Below are positions 33,020 through 44,670 of a DNA stretch of 64,000 nucleotides, one piece after another (position 1 is the first letter of the stretch; each line of letters opens with the position of its first letter). Source of the stretch: Anisus vortex (Eukaryota > Mollusca > Gastropoda > Planorbidae); NCBI GenBank assembly GCA_949126835.1, contig OX421506.1, positions 28,223,441 to 28,287,440 of the forward strand, read 5' to 3'. Below the pieces are notes generated by a model that had not been told where the DNA came from, did not search any database, and saw nothing but the letters and a program-made list of their open reading frames with translations. Made by a program: the position numbers and the translations under genes.

Positions 33020-34220
33020 CGTCAGATGGGCCGAGGGGGTGGATTGGCCATACTGTACAACGACGTTTTAACGAATAGGGTCATATTCGTCCAGAATTAG
33101 CCTCAATTTCCACTTTTAACATGTGTGAATTTCGCTTTTACCACCAGCGCAGAACACTGACCTTTGTCTTTCTTTATCACCACCAAGCTAGAAGAACAAG
33201 CTCACATCTAGGGAATTTGTTCGTGAGTTTCAGGATCTCCTTGACCATTACATTTCATCGAAGGACTTTTTTGTTATTGGCGATTTTAATCTTCATTATG
33301 ACAGTGCCAGTGAGACGTATGCAAAGAAGTTGAAAAGGGCACAAAGATCAAAATTTTGAACAACTACTCAATGTCCCAACGCATGAAAGGGGTCATATCC
33401 TTGACTGGCTCGTTACATTTACAAACTCTTCTGAGCTAATAGTTAATCTAAGTGTGGAGGATAGAGGTCTGTCAGAGCACTTTCTAGTTTCCCTCAATTT
33501 GAGACTATCGAAACCCAGAAAACCAAGGAGGACCATGACATCCCGCAAATTTAGAGACATTATTGCATGCCGGCTTAACAGACTTGTATACACACTACAC
33601 CACCTGTCTTAAAAATCTGATGGACAGCCATGCCTCTCTCATCACTCGATCAGTCTCAGATCGTCCATCTGCCCCGTAGATGTCGGATAACATTAAAGCT
33701 GCTATACGTATGCGACGTCGTGCGGAGAGAATGTATAAAAAGACTGGACTTACAGTTCACCGACAGGTGTATGCACATGAGAAAAATAAGGTAAACCGAA
33801 TGGGATACCTGACGATAAGGTCGCCAGATTACTGTGTATTTAAAACTTTAAAACATGACACCTGGTCATGCGTAAGTTAAGGCGTGATTCTATGACAGTT
33901 CTCCTGCGTCGGCTCCATTGGCTCCATGTGAATGCCAGAATTGAATATAAAGTGGCGCTACTTTACCCTCAATGCCTTTATAACAATGAGTTACCGTCCT
34001 ATCTCAAGGAACTAGTTAAAGCATATGTTACACAAAGAACACTTCGTTCTATTGACTTATCGCTACTGGAAGTGCCCCGAATCTCTCTGGCGACAGTTGG
34101 CCATAAAGCCTTCTCAATATCCGGTCCGAAGGTGTGGAATCTACTTCCCATTCAACTCAGGCAAAAAATCTATATTGATACTTTCAAAAAGAACTTAAAA
34201 ACCCAATACTTACATTAGAT
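33020..34220 (+). pseudogene. CR1-like LINE with large internal deletion
   Basis: The first part is a broken APE endonuclease: a GRGGGLAILYNDVL-type start near 33030-33075, FFVIGDFNLHYDS near 33268-33305, GHILDWLVTF near 33390-33420, and a RGLSEHFLVSLNL motif near 33463-33500 in another frame. Then an RRRAERMYKKTGL segment (33700-33745), and directly the C-terminal tail LLRRLHWLHVNARIEYKVAL, HKAFSISGPKVWNLLP (33900-34216). The RT core is missing. A GAAA-rich end lies near 34600. It is non-functional. Confidence 0.8.
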
Positions 34221-34713
34221 AAAATGCTTTAGACCCATACTGTCTTACTTATATGTTAGGTCGGTTATTGCTTCATTTAATTGATTTGTCCTATGTTTGT
34301 AAAGTTTTAAATCATTAATTAGTTTATATTTCTTAGCCTAGAGATTATTTCGGTGTTCTTAGGTGTATGTTAAATGCGCTCTGAGCTTACATTATGTTTG
34401 TTGGTAGCGATATACAAATATTATTATTATTATATAACTCTATGCCTAATTTTTATGTAGTCAATCTCTTTAAACTTTTTATCTCGATTTTCTCTTTTTC
34501 AGCAGCTATTCATTTTGCTCTATGTCTTTATTTGTGGAAAATCTTTGTCTACTATTATTATTGCAACACTATTATTATAACAAAAAAGTGGGTATTTTAA
34601 AGAAAGAAAGAAATACTGCTTAATATTTACTACAGGCTCTATATGTTTTAATGCTCTTTGTTGACACGTTACTATCCAAATTAAAAGTGCTGCCATCTAG
34701 TGGCAAGGGTATT
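34221..34713. other. LINE 3' UTR and spacer
   Basis: AT-rich DNA after the LINE stop, with a GAAAGAAAGAAA stretch at 34602-34612 that may be its tail. No gene seen. Confidence 0.45.
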
Positions 34714-35550
34714 AACTCTCAGTAGCAATTTTGCCCATTGTCCGTCAAAGCTGCATTATATCGCCAGTCTAAACCAATATCTTCCTAGAACAAATCATGC
34801 AAGAAACACTCGATAACTATCACACATCCATCTCCATTGGTGGAAGACCCCTTTGCAATCTAAGATTTACTGATGTTATCGACCTGTTGTCCAAGAGAAA
34901 GAAAGAACTATACGAGCTCACAGACACGCTTACAGATAGAGCAGCGACATACGGAATGGAAATCAGCTTTAAAACAAGGAAAATAATGATCAACACCACA
35001 TATTCCAGAAGTGCAAACATCATAATAAACCAACAACTAGAAGAAGTAAAGAACTTCCAATATCTAGGAGCCATCCTATCCGTATACGGAAGCTGCGAGG
35101 CACACATTCGAGCCAGGAATAGGTCAGCAATTGTCGAAATGGCTAGACTAAAAAGAATCTGATCCAGCGATAGCATTAGTCTCCCAACAAAGCGCAGTCT
35201 CTACAAAGCCCTTGTAAAAACCATTGTTCTGTATGAATGTGAGACCTGGACACTGCTAGCAACAACTGAAAAAAAGTTGCAGGCATTCCAAAATACATGC
35301 ATGAGAAAAATACTTCCAATCTCCTACCTAGAACACTGGACTAATGGTCTATGATAGGCGCGTGTCTGGGACAGAATATCCTCAGTTGCGGGCCCACAAG
35401 AAACTATTATGGTATAAATCAAACGACGTTAATTGACATGGTTCTGTCATGTGTTGCGGCATAATGACCTGCCAAAAACAATCCTCCAAGGCACCGTAGA
35501 AGGTCAACGTCGGAGAAGCCGTCAGAGGAAATGTTTAAAAAAAAGGAATA
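34714..35550 (+). pseudogene. LINE C-terminal fragment near host exon
   Basis: Reads TSISIGGRPLCNLRFTD (remnant of the RT catalytic region) near 34828-34875, then ATYGMEISFKTRKIMIN, VKNFQYLGAILS, VLYECETWTLLA and LTWFCHVLRHNDLPKTILQG, with stops at 35161 and later. It ends in an A-run at 35537-35545, only about 20 bases from the splice donor of exon 35756-35567 on the other strand. Confidence 0.85.
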
Positions 35551-35566
35551 TAATGATCATACTTAC

Positions 35567-35756
35567 CAAATCGATATACTTTTGGCAAAGTGATATTGTT
35601 GCTCCACTCCCAATCCCCTCTATCCGGAGCTGTCCAAGCAAGTTTATACATAGACTCTGAATCCTTATATTGAGTTATATCATTAAGATAAAATTGAAAT
35701 GTTCCATTGGAATAGTCTTTACAGAAACAGTGTGTTATATATGCAGATAAGGGAAC
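35567..35756 (-). CDS. Exon 3 of secreted-protein gene
   Basis: Bounded by acceptor TTTCTCCAG (after a T-rich tract) and donor G|GTAAGTATG. It is 190 bases, phase 0 in and phase 1 out, 63 codons. Sequence landmarks: VPLSAYITHCFCKDYSNGTF, YLNDITQYKDSESMYKLAW and DRGDWEWSNNITLPKVYRFG, with two cysteines and two N-glycosylation sites (NGT, NIT). Its phase fits exactly after the exon ending at 40349, so the two exons together encode one 1-1 phase extracellular module of about 127 residues. Family unknown. Confidence 0.65.
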
Positions 35757-36339
35757 CTGGAGAAAAACGAGATACTTAAGGAAAAAAAAAACTGTCGTAT
35801 CAAAGATAACATTGACATGTAAACGATATTCTGTGTACTGAACAAGCAAGGGGTGGACAACAATGACACAACAAAAAACGATGAGATTTGTTTGTTTCAA
35901 AAGAAACACAAATGATTTATTGAGTTAACCGTATTTACCCATTAAGCCCCATTGTTTTGTCCTGTATTACCCCAACATAACCTTGTTCACAAAGCCTCCA
36001 AACCACACGCTGCCATGCTTAAGTAGGCAAAACTGATAGATTTATTATCATTGCCCACAGAAATATCTATCAGAATGTTAATTCTTGTCTGACAAATCTG
36101 TATTTTTTTCCTTAATGAACACATTTGCATCATAACCATAAAATATATCAAAATTTGACAAAATTGAAATATTTTCCTCTCACTGACGCACGCAGCTTAA
36201 CCAAACAAAACGGATTTTGCCGACAAGGCAGTATCACGTGATCTCTTTATTCGACTCATTGCTATATAGCTCCCACTTTCTGTTTTTCAGTAATTTGTGT
36301 GTCTCGTTTTACCCCGCTAACTCATTTTACCCCAGTTTC
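35757..36339. other. Intron segment, no gene
   Basis: Intron of the minus-strand gene. Contains TTTACCC/TACCCCA-rich words at 35932-35975 and 36308-36345 that might be ends of a degraded DNA transposon. Not resolved. Confidence 0.4.
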
Positions 36340-37060
36340 CCCTATTGCCATTCCCTAAAATAATTAATAGGTAAGTCATTTAATTAATTTGGTATTTATA
36401 TTGAAACGTTTGCATTTAGTTGCAATTGTATTTATTTAATATTCAGTGTGACTTCTTACCAGTTAAAAATTATACATGTCATTGACCCTATATTTTATGA
36501 AATCTTTTGTGAGAAAAGAAAAAGCTAGAGATCTTCTGCTAATAATGTAGAACTAGTTTGAGCAGAGGCCCCGGTAGTGTGGCTGATATATTGCTATTAT
36601 AAAACATTGAGTTAAGTTAATTTGGATGTGAACTACAATTTCCTAATTCATCAAAACATATCTGTGTTTGTGTTGACTAAATAAAATATTGTTGTAGGTA
36701 GAAACAACATTTTCACTTGCTCATTTTCTCAAGTTTGCATAAGCTGAATGAAGTGAATAGCAGTTGCTAGATAATCAGCTCTGAACTGTAATGAAGCTAA
36801 ATGTTAAGATGCTTATACTTATAACACGCTACAAATAATAATATAAAAAAATATAAGCACTAAAACCAACCTTGTTACAGGGCTCATTTAAGTACACAGG
36901 GCAATACTGAAACAGATAATTTATTTCATATATTTATCATTGTTTTATGGAACTGATTATTAAATATAATCTGTTTATCATAATGTGATTTATATTGTAA
37001 GTGTCACCTTTTATGTTCATAGGAAACCTAATATACAGTCGTACATGTCTTTGTTTTATG
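36340..37060. repeat. Blocks A' and B', contiguous
   Basis: Contains both repeats found separately at 15350-15908 (A) and 1-204 (B), here joined and in the same order and orientation, in the intron between exons 40539-40349 and 35756-35567. Confidence 0.65.
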
Positions 37061-37410
37061 CTAACCCTCAGCCCGAACTTTCTTCTACATTATTAATTAA
37101 TAATTGACTAAATAACTTGTAAAACCCCAACCTTCCTGTGAGATAATTGAGCAAAGAGCTATTCTTTATTAAGTCATGTCTACAGTTGGCTTATTGCTTT
37201 TGGGCTTCAATTAAGTTCATATAGTCCACTTGTGTGGAAACGTAAACTCTAAAAGTAATAACCAAAGGTGTACCGGACACTGTAACGTTTGGAGTATTTG
37301 TTAAGGTCAGTGATATGTTTGTTCTGCTTGTTGTGATATGCACCGTGGCGATGCAGATTAGTAATTAGTAATTATGCTGTAAATGCAGTTTTGATTTCTT
37401 AATGCTTGTC
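37061..37410. other. Intron, no feature
   Basis: Nothing recognised. Confidence 0.45.
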
Positions 37411-37418
37411 ATCTATAG

Positions 37419-37625
37419 CAGGGGTCGGCAACCTTTCGATCATAGTGTGCCAAAGTAGGATTTCTAATTCATTCAGCGTGCCATCAGCATAAACGTCAAC
37501 CTGAGCCACCATAATTTTTATTTCAAGAAAAGACTTTAAATGACTTTTTGTGGGTCTTCCGCGTGCCATTGCAAATGACTCTGCGTGCCAAGTCTGGCAC
37601 GCGAGCCATAGGTTGCCGATTCCTG
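37419..37625. mobile_element. hAT MITE, 207 bp
   Basis: Ends CAGGGGTCGGCAACCT and AGGTTGCCGATTCCTG are inverted repeats, with exact 8-bp duplications ATCTATAG (37411-37418, 37626-37633). The CAGGGGTCGGCAACC terminus is a widespread hAT end. No coding sequence; intronic. Confidence 0.92.
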
Positions 37626-37633
37626 ATCTATAG

Positions 37634-39598
37634 GACCAAACAATTTACCAAACTATTCAAGACAACGGTACTGTTTTCTAGTGACATAGGATATCGAATT
37701 GACGTCTGCTAACAGACTTTTCACCAACTATATATCAGTACAAAATGTATTTGATGGCTGGCGCAGTATTACAGTCTACTAATAAAGCTAAAAATATCGT
37801 TTTATTGATTTAGACTCATTAATTTAAAGATAGGATGTTTAAATAATTGCTAGAACTTAAGGATGTCTTTTCTTCTCAATTTGCATTTTGTACTGAAGCC
37901 TTTTTATTACAAAAGATTATAGTGATCTACGTGGTTTAAGTTACTAATTTAATAATAAATATAAAATGTTTGGAAATTATTTCACGCATAGGCCGAAACT
38001 AATTTTTATTTATTTATTTCAAAGAAGACACACTTGTACCGCCTGAACTTTCCAAATCTAGAGTCTACTGCATCTCAACGCTATCATTAGTGTTATAGTT
38101 TATATTTTGATATATTATGTTTTTAATCATGAAAATAGAACGTCCGTAAAGGTTCGTATGTAATTTTGTTTACCTGCGTTAGACCACGAGTTTTTTAAGT
38201 TTTGTAGGAACATTTTTTTAAGATTCATGTCCAATTCAAATGTCAAATTCCTAACCAACTAACGGTTTATTAACTTATTATAATCATAGACTATTTTTTG
38301 TAAATATTATGCTAATTAAAAGCTGTTATTATAATTTTATATTGTACAATGAAATTGTATAGCCTAGATTGTATCCAAATCGCACTACTTTATGGAGTAA
38401 ATCTGAACAATATGATCAGTGATTTCATGAACAGGTAAAACTTGTTTCATTTTGTAAATTTTGTTTTGCTTATTTAGTATTTAATTTAATTTTTTTTTTA
38501 ATCTGTAATGTGATAGTAAATTTTAAAAGATCATCAACAATTCATTCCCTTTATTAGGCTTATGGCAATTGCACTATTGTGTCAACTGATGGAAGAATCT
38601 CATGGGCAAAAATAAGTTTTTTGCTGAAATGTCAAAATTGTTCTATTATCACAGGAAAATTATGTTTTCTTGACCATTATTGTGAGATCAAAATGGTACT
38701 GTTACTTTATTTATATTTTTTTTTATTGCAAAAAAATCTGGTTTAAAGTTGTTTTAATTCTTTTATTTAATTATTATAAACAATTATTACAATGTTCAGT
38801 CTACATTTATGTTCAAAACTAAGAGTATGCTAGACCTTTGTAAACTTGTATGTAAATTTATGGGTGTAAATATAATCTATGGATAACCTATTAGAAATAT
38901 AAGGCATATGTTGTTGTTTTTTTTTCAAATGTAAACTTCATGCTTTTCTTGTTTCTAATACTTTACCTACTTATTAGCATTAATTGTTGCAATATACATA
39001 TTTTACTATTTCAGTTATTTCCTTATCAGGTTTGTGTTCTGAATGTGTGGCCTAACGCAACAGTTTCTGTAAGTCCTAGAGAACATTTTACGATGATTAA
39101 AGTGCTCCAAACAGAAAATATAAACAGCTATTTAAGCTATGAAAAATGTTTTCAGTTTTTATAGAAGAAAAATAAAATTACATACATAATTTAATAATTT
39201 TGTGATTGTTGAAATATCTATTGTAGGCCTAGTCATTACTTTAATTGTTTTGTTTTGTAAAATTTTGATTGTAATACCTGATTTAATTATGTAGACATTC
39301 ACAAAGCTTTGTCACAAATTAACTTGGAATATATAATATATTGTTAACATATAAACAATAACATAATCATTTTTAAGAATAACAAAATGATACATTATTC
39401 ATGTATTTTCAAAATTATCTTTATGTTAATATATTTACATTGTCTATTGTTATCTTACTAGATACTTCAAGAAGTAAATATAATTGCATCATTTCATATA
39501 TTTTACAAAGAAACTCAATGAACTATAATTAATGTTTCATAAGAACTATAAATCATACACTAATAATAGGGCTTAATACTAATTTCTTTTTCAGAATA
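37634..39598. other. Intron, AT-rich, nothing recognised
   Basis: About 2 kb of AT-rich DNA in the intron of the minus-strand gene. I found no exon, repeat or element I can support. Confidence 0.45.
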
Positions 39599-39686
39599 CT
39601 GCAATGGAATTCGGACAATTAATCATCTGCATTATACAGCAAATTTATTTACATGCAGATGATTAATTATCCGAATTCCATTGCAG
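39599..39686 (-). other. Near-perfect 34-bp-arm hairpin
   Basis: Arms 39599-39632 and 39653-39686 are inverted copies with one mismatch, separated by a 20-bp loop. On the minus strand the mismatch becomes a G:U wobble, so the RNA would pair fully. Size resembles a pre-miRNA or a small foldback element. It lies in the gene's intron, on the gene's strand. Confidence 0.55.
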
Positions 39687-39734
39687 CATTTTGATGGAAA
39701 GAAAAATAAAAACAAGGAGTATTTTGGGGGAGAA

Positions 39735-39860
39735 TTTACGTGTTTTTTTTGTGACTTTGCCACGTGTTTTCAACGTGATTTCACGGTGTTTCCACGTTAT
39801 TTCACCGGCCTTTACGTAATTTGTCACGGTGCTTTTACCGTAAAAAATTCACGTGAATTA
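39735..39860. promoter_or_regulatory. Cluster of ACGTG/CACGTG-like words
   Basis: ACGTG, CACGTG, AACGTG, CACGGTG, CCACGTT, TTACGTA, CACGGTG and CACGTGAA occur within about 125 bases. They resemble bHLH (E-box) or hypoxia-type sites but may just be a degenerate tandem repeat. Confidence 0.3.
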
Positions 39861-39961
39861 AGTTTGCGAATAGAACCTTAAAAATAAGTGATTTCACCAA
39901 AAATCTGGTCGGGTTTCCATGTCTTTTTCACATGATAAGACGTGTTGTGCACGCTGAGCTA

Positions 39962-40258
39962 GTCCTACAAACACTCATATAATCCTACATACACTCATAT
40001 ACTCCTACATACACACAAATAGTCATAAAAACACTCATATACTCCTACATACACTCAAATAATACTACATACACTCATATACTCCTACATACACACAAAT
40101 AGTCCTACATAAACTCATATAAACCTACAAACACTCATATAATCTTACAATACACTCATATAATCTTACATACACTAATATAGTCCTACAAACACTCATA
40201 TAATCCTACATACACTCATATACTCCTACATACACTCATATAATCCTACAAACACTCA
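39962..40258. repeat. 20-bp minisatellite
   Basis: About fifteen units of TCCTACATACACTCATATAA with variants. Confidence 0.92.
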
Positions 40259-40348
40259 TTAACATAAGCCACATTTATTCCATTAAAATGGATTGATCGC
40301 TATATACTTTCTTTAATGGCTTACGTTAAATGACTAAGTTAAACTTAC

Positions 40349-40539
40349 TGCGTCTATGTTGCTATAGTTGCTCTTTAATGCCTTTGTGAAATGTACTATC
40401 TTCCTTGTTTTAAAATGGTCTGGATTCGAAGCATGGATAGTCCCAGTGAGGCTATACCTATCAACATATTCGAACAATCCATCTTTACAAGTGTGTGTCT
40501 GTGTATAACCACCAAGAATCAGGATATTACCCATAATTC
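40349..40539 (-). CDS. Exon 2 of secreted-protein gene
   Basis: Acceptor CTATTTAG and donor GCA|GTAAGTTT; 191 bases, phase 1 in, 0 out, 63 codons. It carries ILILGGYTQTHTCKDGLFEY, VDRYSLTGTIHASNP and KALKSNYSNIDA. It aligns with 8158-7980 along its whole length. Joined by phase to the signal-peptide exon 42162-42114 upstream, it would form the start of the mature protein. It contains one cysteine; the likely partners are in exon 35756-35567. Not recognised as any family I know. Confidence 0.68.
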
Positions 40540-41195
40540 CTAAATAGATAGAAATATGATATATAAATACTTAAAGAGAAATATTTTTCAAAAAAAGGTA
40601 ACATCACCTATTTTTATTAAGAAATTGTTTAATACCCTTTAACTAATAAAATTACATTAAAATATATATTTTGAAACGAAATTTTCTTGTAAAACCAATT
40701 ACACTATTATGTGGTAAATACTAAATAACTGATTCTTGAAGAGATTTTAAACATTTAACTCCTTAAATCTGTGTTCGCTAGTTCAGGTTATAGAGCAATA
40801 GCTATTCGCTACTAGATCTACATTTTTCATAAAAAGTTATTTTAAATTAGCCATAGGTCTTTCAATAAGAGAATTGAAATTGTAAATGTATTCTTTGACG
40901 TACAGGCATTCTCTCAATGAATGGATCACTAAAAGATGGCGCCGCTAGTAAATTTCCCTTACAGCTAAAGTATATCTCCAGGAAAAAAGAAGATTTGGGC
41001 CCCTTATAAATGATATGCTTCCGCAAAATACTGAACATGTCATACACAGGACACAAAACGATTGTCCTAAAAAACAAATCAACAACGTCTTGGCAGCTCA
41101 TGGCAGCCAACATACAAGAAATTGAAATGAAATCGGGCACGTTGCCAGATCTGGCAGCCTGCCAATGATCATCTTAAAGGGGTGCAGTTTAAACT
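40540..41195. other. Intron, no supported gene
   Basis: A short open stretch at 40862-41140 is GC-richer (a patch with TTGCCAGATCTGGCAGCC near 41143) but has no recognisable motif. It may be part of an old element. Confidence 0.35.
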
Positions 41196-41560
41196 CTCGA
41201 AAAGACGCACAAAGAGTAAAGTAGTAATAATACATAAGGCATTAAACTATAATTTAGAAATACAACACAATAACAGCCTGTTGCAAAGCTAAGATAAACA
41301 TAAAGACAAAAACACTTTCCTTAACCCCTAATGCGAGAACAAATGCATATAACTACTCTTTCTTCCCGAGTGGCATTCGGGCATGGAATGGGTTGGTTCT
41401 TGAACAAACAAGGAAAACAAGTAACTTAAAATCATTTAAAACATTAATAAAGATGCAGGACTAGACTCGGACCTCAGATGAGCGTAGGACGCAATAATCT
41501 TCTTTATAGAAGGAGTGTCTGTAATATATACGTCAAGTATTTGTTTCGAACTAATGATAC
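41196..41560 (+). pseudogene. LINE 3' end (family of 57075-57955)
   Basis: Matches the last about 330 bp of the LINE at 57630-57950 (AAAGAGTAAAGTAGTAATAA, CCCGAGTGGCATTCGGGCAT, GAGCGTAGGACGCAATAATC) with about 10 percent divergence and a broken frame. Confidence 0.85.
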
Positions 41561-42105
41561 AATTATCTTGATATGATTATACTTAATATCGAAACACGTT
41601 AAATAAGAAAGAAAATGCTAAAATAAGTTACACGTCCATGCGCTGAGCTATGACTAAAAACTTTTTTTAACCAAATTTCTAAGTGTCTTTTTTAGACTTT
41701 TTTTTTTTTTTTTTGCATTTCATAAAAGTACATGAGAACACTGGGCTTATCTTGGGAAATAATTAAAATCCTAATTATCTTTATGTTGTTTGTTAGTTGT
41801 TTTTTTATTTTTAGAATTTATAAGAAAACGTAACTTGACACTGGAAAAAAAATGGAATGTCCGAATTTGAAGAAAAGTGAATAAAAATGTCACGCATACA
41901 ATTTATAAATCCATCATGTTTCTGGACTCGACTATCTGATTCTTTTTAAAACATTGTGTAAGAAATTGACGTAGACCTATTTGTTTTTCATTATTAAAGT
42001 TTTGTGCTGGTTGTAATATTGTTTTCTGACTATCATTACACGATAGTATTAAGTGGCAAACGTACCAAAAGTAGTTGCAATCATTCAATCAAAAATCAAA
42101 TATAG
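41561..42105. other. Intron, nothing recognised
   Basis: AT-rich, with a T-run at 41698-41714. No exon or element seen. Confidence 0.45.
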
Positions 42106-42113
42106 TATTTTAC

Positions 42114-42162
42114 CTGTAATAAACAGGAATATGGTGCAGATGATCAAATAATTTGATCCCAT
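42114..42162 (-). CDS. Exon 1: signal peptide of secreted-protein gene
   Basis: ATG at 42162 opens MGSNYLIICTIFLFITG, a compact signal peptide with a hydrophobic core, ended by donor ACAG|GTAAAAT after 16 codons plus one base (phase 1). This phase matches the acceptor at 40540. Single-exon signal peptides split in phase 1 are common in secreted invertebrate proteins. Too short to prove alone, but the phase match raises confidence. A TTATATAG box lies near 42200-42210 upstream. Confidence 0.6.
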
Positions 42163-43049
42163 TTTATCAATTGTAGGTAAAGCTGAAAACAAATTTAACA
42201 ACTATATAAAACGATATATTACAATGTGTATGTAATGTAAATAATAGAGTTTATAAACATATTTTTTTTTATCGTACACTAGATAAAGTTATAAGGATAT
42301 ATATAATATCAAAATAAAATTATACTCAAAATAGAAATGTTGCTTTTTTTAGCAAAATAAATGATCTTGTAATGTTGTGACAGGGGATGGTGTGCTCAGC
42401 AAGGTGCATGTTGTTGCGAGCCCTCTAGTCTCCGGGCAATGGTACTGTCCCTATGGGCACTTTCTACCCGTCAAAACACAATTGGCTTGTACTTTAGAGG
42501 CGTGATAGCCGAAGTATTCTTCTGAGCGCTATATTGTTTGCTGACCAATATGCGGATAAGCAGTTTTACACTCAGCACGTACACACACACATACAGGTAG
42601 GAAAATAATCCACAGAGACGCGTTGTTTATGAAGGCATAAGAGCAGGGCCGGCTCATCCATATAGGCGAACTAGGCAGCAGGCTAGGGATCAAAATTTTG
42701 GGGGTCGCAAAATTTAGGATTTTTTTCCTTTGGGGATTTAAAAATATAAACTATATTAAAGTTTAGTGGTTCTGAGCGCTACTAGCATAGGCAGATAAAT
42801 TACTAGGTAATGTAAAGCGAAGGGTATTTTACTTAAGGTGTCGTAGAAAATAGGAAAGTATGCCCTAATAGTACTTATTTTGCGCTGTGCGTGGCGGAGT
42901 TCAAAAAGGCAACCCCTCACTTCCCCCGGCCGATGGGAGATTTTGTGTTCTTACGTGCCATCTTTGACATTAAAACCTTCAAGTGGCACAAGATGGTCCA
43001 GTCGAATTAGTGCTGGAAGATATTTCTGAAGACACTTCTCTATAAGGAT

Positions 43050-43990
43050 CTAGTGGCAGTATTGCGAAGGTAGAAGCAGTTGGGTTACTTAAAAATATCG
43101 CAGACTTCAAGTTTATTGTTGCACTTGTCACATGGCACAACATTTTGTTTTAAGTACATATAAATAATAAGATACTGCAAGAAAAGGACTTGAGTCCCAG
43201 AGAGCAGATAGTGACCTGTTATCTGGAAAAAAACTAAGATTTTTGGGTTACAGCTAGAAGTGATTTAGACTTCAATCGAGTTCTGATTGATGCTAATGAA
43301 GTAGCAGAAGAAGTTGGAATATAACCAGTTTTTAAGAAAGAGAAGGTCTGAATTTGAAAAAAGAAGAACATGTTTGATTACGAATCAACAGATGAATCTG
43401 TAAATATTGAAGGTGACCCGTCAGAAGGTTTCAAGATCCACTTTTATTTTGCTGCTTTAGACACAGCTGCTAATGCGGTAAAAGAAAGATTTTCCCAGTT
43501 AAATAAAGTATCTGGTGTCATTGGATTTTTGTACAACATTCCTGACTTTAAAAACAAGACTACATCAGAGGTAAAGTCGATGTGCAGAAAGTTGGATAAA
43601 GCCCTAACAATCGAAATAGATGAAGGTTTGAATGAATCTGACATTGCTGATGTACGACAGTGTTCTGAACTAAGAGCAATTTCTCATCATCTCCATGACT
43701 CAGTATCAAACCCTGAAGAGGTCCTAAACTACATTTGCCAACATAATCTTGAAAATGGATTTCCTAACATTTGTTTAGCCCTTCGTATTTTGCTTATGTT
43801 GCCACTTTCCATAGCTAGTGCTGAAAGTTTTTTTCAAACTTAAGCTAATTAAAACCTATCTGCGTAGTACAATGTGTCAGGTGAGACTTGCGAGTCTGGC
43901 GACCATTTAAATTAAAAGTTAGCAAGTCGGACTCAAAAGCCATCATACAAGAATTCGCTAAGCAGAAAGCAAGAAAAGTACCATTAGGGT
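43050..43990 (+). pseudogene. hAT transposase C-terminal half, broken
   Basis: KNIADFKFIVALVTWHNILF near 43095-43152, LDFNRVLIDANEVAEEVG near 43265-43320, then a clear 157-codon stretch (43370-43840) from FDYESTDESV through GFLYNIPDFKNK to LMLPLSIASAESFFQT, the dimerisation motif typical of ZMYM1-like hAT proteins. Stops at about 43155, 43236, 43322 and after ESFFQT show decay, and the DDE N-terminal half is absent, so it is internally deleted and inactive. Confidence 0.88.
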
Positions 43991-44399
43991 TTTAGTCTTT
44001 AGGAGTGTAAAGAAGTAGTCTTTGTGTATTTTTTTAAGTGTTATAAAAACAAAAACTATTTGTAATATAACTGTTAGTTTCTGTTTGTTATGAACAGAAC
44101 TGTACATAATGCAATTATAAGACCTATAAACCCATATACCTAATGTTTAAACTGTGTGTTACGGTATATAACTTTTCTAATACTAATTTAGATTTCTAAT
44201 TGTTAAATCTATTAGTCGTCAAAATAAAAGACTAAATGAAAATCCATTGTTACTTTTCATTCAACTGTTTTTACATATCCCAGTCATTAATCAAAGGTTA
44301 TAAAATAAAAAAATTTGTTGGGCTATAATAATTATTAACAAAAACACATTTCCGAAGTTCCATACCCGGCAGATCCCACCGAAGGCACTTTAATGAGGG

Positions 44400-44670
44400 C
44401 AGGACCGTATTTGGGATTGTGGGGGCCCTGTTTCCAAGGGTCCAATTTTAGTAGAGGCCCCCTCGTTGACTCGACCCTGCCAGTGTCAGTTAACAATCGT
44501 GATTTCCCATTCACAGTATGAGTATTTGTTCATTGTGCGCTTCTTCATCATCACTATTCTAATTGCCGAAAGAAAAGACTAAAAAATTTATTTTGGAATG
44601 TGTGGGGGCTCCTTTTGTGTAGGGACCCTGTTACATAGGAACATGTGGAACATGCCTAAATACGCCACTG
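44400..44670. mobile_element. hAT-type MITE nested in the hAT
   Basis: 271 bp with ends CAGGACCGTATTTGGG / CCTAAATACGCCACTG and exact 8-bp duplications AATGAGGG (44392-44399, 44671-44678). Same family as the truncated copy at 9617-9923. Confidence 0.92.

Noticed and set aside
35925..36345. TTTACCC/TACCCCA words as a TIR element
   Set aside because: The words at both sides are in the same orientation, not inverted, and no target duplication was found.
40862..41140. 92-codon minus frame as an exon of the secreted gene
   Set aside because: No convincing acceptor or donor in the right phase and no similarity to the neighbouring exons.
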